64,000 bases of DNA from NCBI GenBank assembly GCA_019448385.1, contig JAGTXO010000016.1:186001-250000 (forward strand), in the 5' to 3' direction. This stretch comes from Diacronema lutheri (Eukaryota; Haptophyta; Pavlovophyceae; Pavlovales; Pavlovaceae). Below, one piece after another: positions 46,875 through 57,558 of this stretch (position 1 is the stretch's first letter; each line of letters opens with the position of its first letter). The notes under the pieces are model-generated. The model was not told the DNA's origin. It worked only from the letters and a program-made list of their open reading frames with translations, and did no database searches. A program made the position numbers and the translations under genes.

Positions 46875-49723
46875 CTACGGCACGCGGGCGCGGCGCACGA
46901 GAGCGAGCAGCAGCAGGTGAGAGGCGCGCCGCGCTGCGAGGTGCGCGCAGTGGCAGGCGCGGCGCGGGAGGCGCACCTCCGCCTTGAGCTGCGGATCGAC
47001 CGCCACCTCGAGCACGAAGAGGCCGCTCGCCGCGCGCGCGGCGCGAAGCGCGCCCTCGACCTCCGTCGCGCAGCGCACGTGCACGCCATCTCCGCCGTAC
47101 GCGCGCGCGAGTGCGACAAAGTCGGGGCTGACGATCTCGTCGCCTCGCACGTCGTCAAACCCAAAGTGCACGCGGCCAAGCAGGTGGTTGTTGAAGATGA
47201 TCATCGTGATCTGGCACTTGTGCTGCTTCGCCGTCGCAAGCTCGCCGATCGTCATCTGTGCGCCGCCGTCGCCCGCGATCACGACCACGTTGCGCTTCGG
47301 CCGCTCGAGCGACGCGGCGATTGCGGCGGGGAGCGCGTAACCCATCGTGCCCATGCCTTGCGACGAGAGCACGCGCTGGCCGCCACTCAGGCAGAGGCAG
47401 AGCGAGGCCCAGAGTGTGATATCGCCAACGTCGACGCACACGACGTCCTCGGGCTGCAGCCGCTTCGAGAGCGCCTCGAGCACGCGGCCCGGGTGGCAGT
47501 AGCCCTCGGTCTCGCCGTGCTCGATCTGGAAGCGACCTGGCAGCGAGCCGGTCGGTGGCGCGTCGTCCGGCGCCTCGGGCGGCGTCTCGTCGCGCTGGCT
47601 CGTCGCGGCGTCCGAGCGCGCGCGTAGGATCGATGCCGTATTCCGCCAGCCGCCGCGCAACAACCACGTCCAGTGCCGCATGTACTCGTTGATCGGCTGC
47701 GTGTCGGCGAGCGCGTTGTAGCCCGCCTGCGCCGCGGGTGCTGCGCGCAAGTTGGCCACGGCCGCCTGTGCGCGCGGGTGTTGTGCCGCCGGCGGCGAGG
47801 GAAGGGGAGCGGCGCGCGCGCTCAATGAGCACGCGGCTGCGGGGTGGCGCCGGCGCGCGCAGAGGGCGCGCTCGTCGCTCTTCGCCGTCAGCGCAGCGCG
47901 GAGCCCTTTTGCTGCGTCGCCCTTCGCCGTCAGCGCAGCGTGGAGCCCTTTTGCTGCAGTGCGCTGCTGGCCAGCGGAAGGCTCGAGAGGCCGCAAAGGC
48001 TTGCACGCACCTCAAGGCGGCGCGCGTTGGACGCGAGCTTGCCGAGCACGACCACATCGCACTCGTACCACCGATGGTAGGCGGCTGAGCCGGCGTCGGG
48101 CTCAAACTCGACAACGCGCCGGACCTGCCGTGGCCAATCGCAGGCGCGGGTAACGGCCAAAGCACGTGCTGCGGCCGTTGGGCTGGCGCGGCGCAGGCGG
48201 ATGGGCGACAGGCGGGCGCACGCTGCGGTTGCACGGCTCGCGGGCGCCTGCGCACGCACCTGGTTGAAGCTCGCATCGGAGATGAGGTCGATCGCCTGCC
48301 GGTCGACGCCAAACAGGAGCACCTGTGCGGCGTGCGCGCGTCGATTGGCACGCGGCGGTGCGCGTGCGTCAGGTGGGCGGCGAGTGGACGGAGCTGCCCG
48401 CGCTGCCCGGTGTCACGGGCGCGCACGCGCTGACGCTCTGCACCAGCGCACCATGTCCGCCGAGTTGACGAGCGCGCGCGGCGCGTCGAGACCAGGGTTG
48501 CCAAAGATGCCGAGCACGCCGTACGAGAGCGGGTGCGTCTCGTCCACGCAGCCCTTGGCGTCGAGCTGCGTGATGATCGGCGCGTTGAGCGTCTCGGCGA
48601 GGCGCAAATAGGGGTTGGCAGGCGACGATGCTTCTCCCGGACTCAGCTCAATCGCAGCCCGGTGGCCGAGCGCGATCACGATGCGCAGCTGTGGGTCCTC
48701 GAGCGCCTTCGCCGCGAGCTGGACGCGCGACTCGCTCGCCTGCGCGCGCCAGCAATATGCGGTGCACGACGATGACCGGCACGAGGTTGGACTCGGTCAG
48801 CGCGCGGCGGAGCGGCTCGCGCCGGTGCCCGCGAGGGCGCGCGCCGCGAGGGCTCGGCGCCGGCGCGAGGCGCTCGCACGCACAGCCGCGACCCACCTGG
48901 TACTCGAGGTGCGAAACCTCGGCCTGCCAGACTTCTGAGCGTGGCGGCGTGAGCATGCGGCTCTGGATGTCGACGGGCAGCGCAAGGTGCACCGCCGCCT
49001 TCTCGCGCAGCGCGACGGCGATCGCGTTGCGCAGCATCGCCGGCACGGCCGCCTCGGACATGACCACGTTTGAGAACGGCAGGCCAGCCGCGCGAAAGAG
49101 CTCCTCCTGGTGGATCATTTGGAACCTGCGGCGTGCGCGCGCGCGCCGCACGATCGCGCCGCGTCACGTGCAGGTCGTGAGCGCCCGCGTGGGGATGCCG
49201 TGCCGCGCGCCGATAGCGTCGCCGACGCGCTCGCGCTGGGCGGTTCGCGCACTCGGACAGGTCGATCGCGTTCGTTGCCTTCGTGCCGGTGATTGCAAGG
49301 ACGGGGCAGCGATCCTGCGTTTGCGCGCGGGTGCGGAAAGCGACCGCACCAGCAGGGTCGATCGGCGCGTTTGCGCGCGGCCGTTGGGCGCCCCCGTAGT
49401 GGGCGCGCGCGCGCGTGGCGGCGGACCTGGAGCGCGTCGACGAGGCCGGTTGTCAAGTGCGACGCGCCCGGCCCGGACGTCGCGACGCACACCGCAAGCC
49501 GGCCAGTAAGCTTGGCGTCGGCGGCCGCGGCGAGCGACGCGGCCTGCTCGTTGCGCATGTAGACCCAGTTGAGGCCGGGGTGCGAGCTGATCGAATCGAC
49601 GAGCGGGATGACGGCGCCACCGTGCCCACCAAACACATTTTTCACGCCCTGCCGCACGAGCACGTCCGCGAGATAGTCGGTCACCCGCCGCTGCGGCCGG
49701 CTCGAGAAAGCACGCCGAAACAT
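46875..49723 (-). CDS. Thiamine-diphosphate enzyme of the acetolactate synthase family
   Basis: Seven exons in consistent phase: 49723-49427, 49314-49259, 49125-48897, 48739-48452, 48322-48260, 48124-48011 and 47765-46977. The N-terminus (MFRRAFSSRPQRR) looks like an organelle presequence. GGHGGAVIPLVDSISSHPG, YMRNEQAASLAAA (catalytic glutamate) and ATSGPGASHLTTGLVDAL form the PYR domain. The middle domain has RLAETLNAPIITQLDAKG and SYGVLGIFGNPG. The PP domain has SQGMGTMGYALPAAIAA and GDGGAQMTIGELATAKQH, with MIIFNNHLLGRVHFG completing the GDG-x-NN ThDP motif. The enzyme should make a 2-hydroxy-ketone or decarboxylate a 2-keto acid; acetolactate synthase is the likeliest, pyruvate oxidase an alternative. 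If the last intron is kept, it ends at TAG 46875-46877 (645 residues). Confidence 0.85.
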
Positions 49724-49860
49724 CGCCGACGTCCGCCTCGGCGATCTACTTTGAAAGGCCTCTTAAGTGCAACATTACGACCTGCTGGCGGCTCAAAAAG
49801 GGGGGCGAGAGGTGTCCTCAACTCGCGCCCAAGGCCGGAGGGGGCCCGTCGGGTCGGGCG

Positions 49861-51060
49861 ATGCCGATCAAGAAGCCGCCCGACCTCACCAAGCTAGACA
49901 TGTCGACGGGCCTGAACCCACGCGATACCACTTTCACGCTCTCCGACTCGGGCACCTTCTCGAAGGATGACTTCACGCTCAAGGCGCGCGGGATCACGCA
50001 ATCGCCGTTCGGTCGGTGCGAGGGCTCATCGGCGCTTACGATCACGCAATCGCCGTTCGGTCGGTACGAGGGCTCATCGGCGCTTGCGCAGCTGCAGATG
50101 ATCAAGCAGCTCGGCTCAGGCGCTTCGTCGGTTGTCAAGCTCGTCTACCATCCGCCCAGCGGCCAGATGCTCGCGCTCAAGCAGCTGGCGGCGATGGAGG
50201 ATCCGGCGCTCCGGCAGCAGGTGATCAACGAGCTCAAAGTGCTGTACGACGTGCGGTGCGACTACCTGGTGCGGTTGCACGACGCCTTTTACCTCGAGGG
50301 GATCATATACCTCGCCCTCGAATTCATGAACGCCGGCTCGCTCGAGGACGTCGCGCGCAAGGCGGGCCGCATCGGCGACCTGCCGCTCGGCCAGATCATG
50401 GTGCAGGTGCTGCAGGGCCTCATCTTCTTGCACAAGGAGAAGCACCAGCTGCATCGCGACCTGAAGCCGGCCAACATCTTGCTCTCGAGCTGCGGCGACG
50501 TCAAGCTCTCCGACTTTGGCATCAGCCGGCAGCTCGAGAACACGATGGCCGTCGCGGGCACGTTTTGCGGCACAGCGCAGTACATGAGCCCTGAGCGGAT
50601 TGTTGGCGACGGGTACAGCTACCCGGCGGACGTGTGGTGCGTCGGGCTGATCGCGCTCGAGTGCGCCATCGGCGCCTACCCCTACTCGAGGTCCGTCTCC
50701 GGCTCGGGCTACTTTGACCTCGTGAAGGCGATCGTCGATGGGCCGCTGCCGACCGAGGACCCGGCGCTCGCGCCAGTCCTCGCGCAAGCGGGGCTCTCGG
50801 CCGAGCTGCTCGACTTTGTGAGGCATTGTCTGCGGAAAGAGGCCACCGCGAGGCCCACCGCGCTTCAGCTCATGGTGCGTGCGTGCGCGCGCGCGCGCGC
50901 GCTCGAGGTTGAGCGGGCTCGCCGCAGCCGACCGACCGCCGCACTTGCCCCCCACACGCGCGCCGACCGACTTGCACAGGACCATCCGTTCGTGCAAAGA
51001 GCGATGGCGTATCCGAACGGGCAGGTCGAGCTCGGCCGCTGGCTCGAGGGACTGAATTGA
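49861..51060 (+). CDS. MAP kinase kinase (MAP2K)-like protein kinase
   Basis: The ATG at 49861 is used. An intron at 50875-50979 (105 bp) joins LQLM to DHPFVQRAM, the usual end of the kinase domain, giving 364 residues. The kinase shows IKQLGSGASSVVKLV (glycine loop), LALKQL (lysine), HRDLKPANILLSS, LSDFGISRQLE and GTFCGTAQYMSPERI. The MSPERI motif and the TMAVAGTF activation segment are those of MAP2Ks. The N-terminal tail contains a 16-residue tandem duplication (ITQSPFGRCEGSSAL and ITQSPFGRYEGSSAL) at 49992-50087, just before the glycine loop. It is divergent from the ThDP enzyme (137 bp). Confidence 0.88.
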   Translation: MPIKKPPDLTKLDMSTGLNPRDTTFTLSDSGTFSKDDFTLKARGITQSPFGRCEGSSALTITQSPFGRYEGSSALAQLQMIKQLGSGASSVVKLVYHPPSGQMLALKQLAAMEDPALRQQVINELKVLYDVRCDYLVRLHDAFYLEGIIYLALEFMNAGSLEDVARKAGRIGDLPLGQIMVQVLQGLIFLHKEKHQLHRDLKPANILLSSCGDVKLSDFGISRQLENTMAVAGTFCGTAQYMSPERIVGDGYSYPADVWCVGLIALECAIGAYPYSRSVSGSGYFDLVKAIVDGPLPTEDPALAPVLAQAGLSAELLDFVRHCLRKEATARPTALQLMVRACARARALEVERARRSRPTAALAPHTRADRLAQDHPFVQRAMAYPNGQVELGRWLEGLN

Positions 51061-51216
51061 GCTTCCCTAGTTGTTTCCTTCATGCGCGCGTCCTAGGCCG
51101 GCGAGAAGAAAGAAGGTGGGAGGCCCGGCTGATGAGAGGACAGTGGTCGCGGTGGATCTCGGGGCTTCCCACGGCGCCAACGACGCCATCGTTGAGGCGA
51201 GCACCGGCGCCGGCGC

Positions 51217-51846
51217 ATGGCCGTCGTCGAGAAACCGATCGTCTACGGGACGGTGGCCTTCTGGCTAGGGAAGAAGGCGGAGGAGTTGAAGAGCCACCGC
51301 TGGACATGCTACCTGCGCTCAAACCGGCCAGACGAGGACCTGAGTCTCTACATCCGCAAGGTCGTCTTCACGCTGCACCCGTCATTCAACCCGCCAACGC
51401 GTACCGTCGAGAAAGCGCCCTTCGACGTGGTTGAGCACGGGTGGGGCGAGTTCGACATCACGGCGCAGGTACACTTCGTCGACCCGACGGAGACGCCCGT
51501 CGACCTGCTCATCCCGCTCCGCCTCTACCCGGAGACAGGCGAGCAGCTTGTCGCCAAGAGAGCTGTTGTCGCCGAAAAGTACGACGAGCTCGTCTTCATC
51601 AACCCGTCGGACACGCTGCATCAGCGGCTGCTGCAGGCGGAGAAGCCGGGGATGGGCTGGTCAAGCCACCCGCTCGCCGAGCATTGGGGCTCGTATGACA
51701 CCGCGCGCGAGGCGCAGCAGCTGCGAGCGCTGCGCGAGAAGGTGAGCGGGATGCTCGAGGGCGCGCAAGGGCGCAAGGCGGATCTCGAGGCGGAGATCAG
51801 GGGGCTGCACGCGGAGATCTCGCAGCTCGAAAACAAGATGCGCTGA
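51217..51846 (+). CDS. YEATS-domain protein (YAF9/GAS41 type)
   Basis: This is a 209-residue single-exon protein. KPIVYGTVAFWLG, SHRWTCYLR, LSLYIRKVVFTLHPSF and GWGEFDITAQVHF form the YEATS fold. The histidine/serine of LHPSF and the aromatic of GWGEF lie where the acetyl-lysine cage is found. The C-terminal 50 residues (LREKVSGMLEGAQGRKADL then EIRGLHAEISQLENKMR) form a coiled coil, as in YAF9 and GAS41. These are subunits shared by the SWR1/SRCAP and NuA4/TIP60 chromatin complexes. The expected role is binding acylated histone H3 in the nucleus. Confidence 0.92.
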   Translation: MAVVEKPIVYGTVAFWLGKKAEELKSHRWTCYLRSNRPDEDLSLYIRKVVFTLHPSFNPPTRTVEKAPFDVVEHGWGEFDITAQVHFVDPTETPVDLLIPLRLYPETGEQLVAKRAVVAEKYDELVFINPSDTLHQRLLQAEKPGMGWSSHPLAEHWGSYDTAREAQQLRALREKVSGMLEGAQGRKADLEAEIRGLHAEISQLENKMR

Positions 51847-51964
51847 CCGCGCGCCGCGCTTTTCTTCAAAACAGTCCGTCTCAGTGTCGGACTGGTTCAC
51901 ACTGGTGTCCCCATGCAAGGCCCACAACGTGACTTTCATTTCCCCGGCGGACGGACGGCTCGAG

Positions 51965-53101
51965 ATGCGAGCCGCGCTCGAGGCCGCAATCTTCTTCAGC
52001 CTGCCAGTCGCGGCGGGCGTCGGCATCCACCGCTTTGGCGCGCCGTGGCTCGTACCCGACGCACCGGGCGCCACCTCGCTCTTCGTAGTGGCCGCCGCCC
52101 TCGCCTCGTGGCGCTCGCGCACGGGCGCGGCGGTGCTCGCGCTGGCCTTCGGCGTTGGCGTTGCTTTCCATCGCGTCGGCGCGCCGTGTGTCGCGCGCCA
52201 TGTGCCCGGCGTCGAGCCTCTCCTCGCAATCGCTGCGGTGCTTGCGGCTTGGCGCTCCGGCTTCTTCGACGAGCCGCTCGCGGAGCCCGCCGCCGAGAGG
52301 TACGCGAGCGCGCGCGAGAAGAGCGGCGAGGACAACGGCTCGACGGCAGCGGAGGCGCCTTCGTGCGCGCCGGAAGAGGCACGACGCGAGCAGCGACTCG
52401 TCGTGGTGTTCACATCGACGGGTCGGGCTGGCTCGCACCTCGTGCGCGCCGCGCTCGACGCGGGCTTCCGCGTTCGCGTCTTTTCGCGCGATCCGTCGCG
52501 GCTGCTGACGGAAGCGCCGGCGCCGCCGGTAGGCGCAGGTGCGGTCGAGAGCGTTCCGGGCGAGCTGGACGACGACGCCGCGGTGCGCGCGGCGATGGCC
52601 GGTGCGTCGATCGCGATCTGCGTCGCGGGCACGACCAGAAGGTCGCGCAAGTCTTTCGCCGACGGCCTGATGCGTGGCTTTGCCGCATCGGCGCTCGACG
52701 GCATGCGGGAGCACGGCGTCCGGCGCCTCGTCTACCAAGCGGGCGCGCTCTGCGTGGCGCCAGGCGAGCGGCCTTCGATGGGCAAGCGCCTGCTGCGCTT
52801 GACGCTCGCCGCTTCGACCGGCATGCTCGCCGCGATCGAAGACCACGACGCTGCGATCGCGCGGCTTGCCGACCATGCGCACAACGTCTCGTGGGCAGTG
52901 ACAATGCCGGGCATGCTCAGCGAGCAGCCGAGCAAGGGGCAGCTCGAGGGCAGGCGCACGCCGACAGAATTCCCCCAGGTGATCGCGCATGCGGATCTCG
53001 CCCGGTGGACATTGGCCGTGGCAGCCGACGACGACTGCCGCGGCTGCCTTCACCCCGCCTACCCGTCGGCAACTGCGGAGCTGCAGGGCGTGCGTCAGTG
53101 A
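51965..53101 (+). CDS. NAD(P)-binding (SDR/NmrA-type) membrane protein
   Basis: The ATG at 51965 gives 378 residues. The N-terminal 110 residues hold four hydrophobic segments arranged as a duplicated hairpin: GVGIHRFGAPWLVP/LFVVAAALASWRS and GVAFHRVGAPCVARH/LLAIAAVLAAWRS. A Rossmann domain starts at about residue 142: RLVVVFTSTGRAGSHLVRAA, RVRVFSRDPSRLL and SIAICVAGTT. HGVRRLVYQAGALC is the usual strand-5 segment of atypical SDRs. The TGRAGSH turn replaces the usual TGATGxxG. The role is unknown; relatives act as reductases or redox sensors. It converges on the RBM26/27-like gene (97 bp). Confidence 0.7.
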   Translation: MRAALEAAIFFSLPVAAGVGIHRFGAPWLVPDAPGATSLFVVAAALASWRSRTGAAVLALAFGVGVAFHRVGAPCVARHVPGVEPLLAIAAVLAAWRSGFFDEPLAEPAAERYASAREKSGEDNGSTAAEAPSCAPEEARREQRLVVVFTSTGRAGSHLVRAALDAGFRVRVFSRDPSRLLTEAPAPPVGAGAVESVPGELDDDAAVRAAMAGASIAICVAGTTRRSRKSFADGLMRGFAASALDGMREHGVRRLVYQAGALCVAPGERPSMGKRLLRLTLAASTGMLAAIEDHDAAIARLADHAHNVSWAVTMPGMLSEQPSKGQLEGRRTPTEFPQVIAHADLARWTLAVAADDDCRGCLHPAYPSATAELQGVRQ

Positions 53102-53198
53102 ATATGCCCGCCTTTCACAATTGTGCCCAGCTGGCGCGCGAGTCATCGAGCCGTACGCACGGCAGCATCGGCAGGAAGATGCAAAAAATCGCACTTTT

Positions 53199-54645
53199 CT
53201 ACAACCCCTCACCGTCGTCGGTGCTGCCACCAGGATGGTCGCCTTCGCCCGTCGGCGGCGCACCGACAGCAGCGGCGGTGTCGGGGCCTGTCATCGCGCG
53301 GTGAGCGTCGCCGTCAGCAGGCGCGTCGTCGGCTGGGCTGGCTGCGAGCTCAGCAGTGCGCGGGGGTGTGGAGGGCGTTGCGTCGGCATTGCAGCCGCCG
53401 GCGTCGCTTTCAGCACAGACAACGGCCGCCGCCTGGCACGCTGCGGGCCGCACGCGTGGATCTCGCGGCCACGCGCCGTCCCGGCTGTCGCGCCGGCGCT
53501 CAGCGGGCGCGCCAGCGCTGCTTTCGGCGCCTGGAACGCCAGGCGCATCGCGGCCGCCACCATCCACGTCGTCCGCGCCGCTGAGCACGTCACCGCCACC
53601 GCGGCTGGCCGTGGCGCCTTGCGCGCAGCGCTCCGAGCGCAAAGTGCCGCGGGGCGGGTGCGCCTGCTGCTGCTGCAGCTTGCGCACGTGGTCGGTGTCG
53701 CGCGAGATGGCTTCCTGCGTCACCTGCACGAGGGCCTGCTCGCGCGCAGGGCGAGCGGGCGGGCGGCGCGTGCGGCGAACGGCGCGCGCGGCGTGGGCGT
53801 AGGGCCCTCGCAGCGCGGTGGCGATGATGCGCCGCACGCCGCGCACGGCGCACGCACGAGCATCTGCTGCTTGAGGAGCGCCCTCTTCTCGCTGTTCGCA
53901 GAGCTGAGCTGCTGCAGCAGCAACTGTTCGCACGCGCGACGCACACGCGCACGGCGCGTAGCCGGGAGGGGGTGGGCGCGCGCACGTGCGGGCGGTGAGG
54001 TGGCGGCAGCGCGAGCGGTGCAAGGACGCGATGAGGTCAGCGCGCGCAGGCGATGGATGAGTCGAGGCAGGCAGGCGACGCAGCGCGAGCGCTCCGCATC
54101 GCCACCCTCAGATCGCCGGGGTCCGCACCGCTCGGCCTGGCGGCGCGCTCGGCCCGACGCAGCCGTCCACCGCACACGGCAATGCGCGCGCACCCTCTGC
54201 TGCTCGAGCTGCGCCTTGATCGCAACCGCGCCGACGCCAAGCCCAATACCCACACCGCCGCTACCCTCATCAACGCCGCCGCCCTCCCGCGCATCAGCCG
54301 CACCCGCGCCGCCTCCGCAGGCGCCGCGGCTGCCGCCACCCGCGCCGCGCCCGCCGATGCCCGGGGACTTGGCCGCTCCGCAGCCGCCGCCGTACGCGCG
54401 CGCGCCGCGCGCCTGCGCGGTGCCGCCATCGCCAGCCGCCTCAAAAATGGCGCCCGCACGGCTGCCGCAATTTCCGCTCTCACCAGCGGGCTGCGCGCGT
54501 GCGTGCTGCCGCACGAGCTGCACACTCACGCTGCCGCCGCAGATCACGTGCTGCTCGGCGATGCTCTCGCCGTCGCCGTCGCCGTCGTCTGCGCCACCAC
54601 CGCCGCCATCGCCGCGGCCACCACCACAGCTGGCGCTGGCGCCAC

Positions 54646-54676
<31 letters not shown>

Positions 54677-55422
54677 CGCGGCCGCGCGCTTCGCGGCTTC
54701 GCGCGACGCGAATTTGACGATCGCGCTCCGCCTGTCGGGCAGAAGCCGCACAAAGGTGATGTCGCCGAAACGTCCAAAGTAACGGTCGAGTGTTGCGATC
54801 GTCGCCGCCTCCGCGCTCAGCCCGCGCACGGCGATGCTGCCGCCGCGCTCGCCGTCGTCTCCGCCGTCCGCCGCGTCGTCCGCACTATCGACGCTGCCGT
54901 GCAGCATCGCTAGCGTCGGCTGCGCGCGCCGCCCGCTGCCGCACGCGGCAGCACGGCTGCGCGCGCCCTCAGCCGCGCCGCCCTCGCCCGCTGCCGAGCA
55001 CGGCGCTCGAAGCCGCGACTCGTCGGCGGCGTGCGCGGCGCACGGCGTCGCGGGTGGCGATTGCTCGCGGCCACCGCCCGTCGCGTTCCGCGCGCCGTCG
55101 CAGCCGTCGCAGCCGCCCGCCACGCCCCGCCAGCGGTCGCCATCGGCGCACGGCGGCGCGCCCATTGCACTCCTGTCGCACGCCGCGCTGCGCGGGTGCG
55201 CGCCTCCGGCCGCGTTCGCGCCATCCGCAGCCAGCGCAGCGCAATCTCCCGCACGACCGTGGCCGCACGCCACTCCATGCGCTCGGTGTGGCGCGGCAGG
55301 GCCGGCAAGCCCTCTTCCAAACGAGCCGTGTGCAGCGCAGTGCCGGCCGTAGCCCGCACTTCCACCGCCGCGCCCGCCGTTACACGTGACACCGCCGCAC
55401 CTGCCACCGCACAGTTGCGTGC

Positions 55423-55468
<46 letters not shown>

Positions 55469-56359
55469 GAAGGGCGCCATGCCGGGCTGCGCGCCGGCGG
55501 GCACGCAGCTGTGCGCGGGTTGAAACGGCGGCTGGCCGGGCGGCAGTGGCGGCCGGAAGGGCGCGGCTGCGGCTGCGGCCGCGCCGCCGAAACCGCAACG
55601 GCCGCATCCACCGAGGGCGCAGCCGCCGCACGCGGCCGCGCCGCCGAAACGTGCGGGCGCGTGGCCGCCAAGCGTGCCGCACACGTTGGGCCCGACGGCA
55701 CACCGCTCGTGCAGCACGTGCGGCAGCGGCGCACCGCCCGCCCACATGTCGGCGCTTGGGCACATGCCGACCGCCATCGCTGCAGCCAGCTGCTCCGACA
55801 CGAGGTGGCTTCCGACAGTTCCGACAGTTCCGACGTCTCCGCAGAGCCCGATGGCTGAGCCGCAGCAGGGCGCGGCCAGCGGACGCGGGCCGGCGTGCCC
55901 ACCGCAGCCCACGTAGCCGCCCGCGCAGGCGAAGCGCGGCGCGCTCGGAGGCGTTGGGCCATGGCGCCTGCCGCCATCGCGGTCAAAGATGGGCGCCGTC
56001 GGATTAAAGATGGGCGCCGTCGGATTAAAGCGGCCCGCGTGCGCCATGGGCGGCGCGCCGTGCCCTCCGCCGAGCGGCCAACCAGCGGCGTCGCCCGGGC
56101 CGCCGAACGGCAGCGGTGGCAGCGGCGGGCACCCACCCGCGCCAGGCCCCCACCACGCGCAATTGGCGTGCGGCGCGGCCCGCCGAGGGTCGGCCGCGCA
56201 GCGTCCTCCCGGCGCGTTCGCTGCGCTCCAGCAGCCCGGCATGGGCTGCGGGCGGACTTGCGGCGGCTTGGAGCGCTCCGCCATCGCCGCCGCGCTGTTG
56301 CTCGCGTCCGCCCCTCCGCGCGCGCAGCCGTCGGCCGCCGCGCCGCATCCGACGGCGCC

Positions 56360-56397
<38 letters not shown>

Positions 56398-56728
56398 TTG
56401 CGCACGCGCGCGCACCGCTCGCGTCCGCGTTGGCGCGCTCGTCCTCGCGCTCGCGCTTGCGCCGCTGTGCGTACCCGTCCATACCCGACGTTTCAACGAT
56501 GGCTGGCCGTTGCTCGTGTGCGCCCTCCCCGCCCGCACCCACGCACGCACCCACAGCCCCATTGCCACCTGCCGGCACCAGGCAGCCGCCGCTGTGTGGC
56601 CCGTTCGCAGCCTCCCATCGGCTGGGGTGGTGCTGGCTGCCCGCGCAGGCGGGCTCGCGCCGCACTCGCGGCTCGGCGCAGCCACGCGCGCGTTCGCTCG
56701 CTCGCTCGCCCACAGCGTCGTCGGCATC

Positions 56729-56764
<36 letters not shown>

Positions 56765-57409
56765 GCCTCTTCGCCTGCCGCGCCGCCCTCGTCTCCCGCG
56801 CCTCCGCCCTTCCTCCTTAACGAAGGAGCGCGCGGCGATCGCATCAAAGAGCTCGCCCACAAAGACGCTCGTCCCTGCGCACGGGTGCGGCCCGCGCCCC
56901 GCAATCCGGCGCGCGGTGCAAACGTGCGCGCGCGCTGGCAGTACACCGTCAGGGCGTTTGCAGGGAGCGTGCGCACACGCGCACACGCGCACGCGCTTCC
57001 CGCGCCGTGCGCACGCTGCACGCGTGGCGCGGAACCCATGGCTCTGCAAGGCGTGCGCCCACCGAGAGGCATACGCGCCGCCCGCGCGGCGCGCGCTCTA
57101 CGCGGCGTGGCGCACCGTCGTGCAAAACGTCGTCGAGCTGTTCGATGCACTCGGCATGCAGCTCATCGGAGGCTTTGTCCGTCCGCAGCAGCTCGAGCAC
57201 GCGCGCGGCCACATCCGACGGATCAGCCTCGCACCTGCGAGGCGCGGGCGCGGCGCAAATACGAGCAGCACCGTTCGCGCCGTTTGCGCACGGCGCGCGC
57301 CACCGCTTGGCGCGGCAATTGTGCGCGCGCGCGCGCGCGCGCACAGCGGCTCGAGCTTCTCGACAAGGTACGCGAGCAGATGGCCCGCGTCCTCCTCGTC
57401 AAAGAGCAT
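53199..57409 (-). CDS. RBM26/RBM27-like RNA-binding protein
   Basis: Five exons in consistent phase: 57409-57345, 57234-57116, 56874-54194, 53923-53858 and 53735-53199 (1,155 residues). The first three join to MLFDEEDAGHLLAYLVEKLE, PLCEADPSDVAARVLELLR, ECIEQLDDVLHDGTSVFVG and ELFDAIAARSF. This is the PWI-like N-terminal domain of RBM26/27. A poly-Asp tract and a long Gly/Ala/Pro-rich region follow. The RRM near residue 740 has SIAVRGLSAEAATI, LDRYFGRFGDITFVRL and RRSAIVKFASREAA, with a Gly-rich insert before SVSVQLVRQ. The last exons form Gln-rich helices (LLLQQLSSANSEKRALLKQQ). Human relatives work in nuclear RNA surveillance (PAXT-linked). The CCCH finger of RBM26 is not evident here. Confidence 0.82.
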
Positions 57410-57558
57410 CTGCCCGTCGCTCCCGCCACCCCACCGCGCCGTGCGCCGTCTCGCGCGCTTCCACGCGCCGCGATGGCGGTCGGCAAAACAAAGGCCAAGG
57501 GGGATTTGATCACGTCCCTCGAGGAGGCCCGTCCACGGACCGGGGTGGTGGAGAGGCG

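Noticed and set aside
8331-50979. An excess of introns whose length is a multiple of three and that keep the frame open
   Set aside because: About ten of the two dozen or so introns I could place fit, near the one-third expected by chance, and long open frames bias which introns I could detect.
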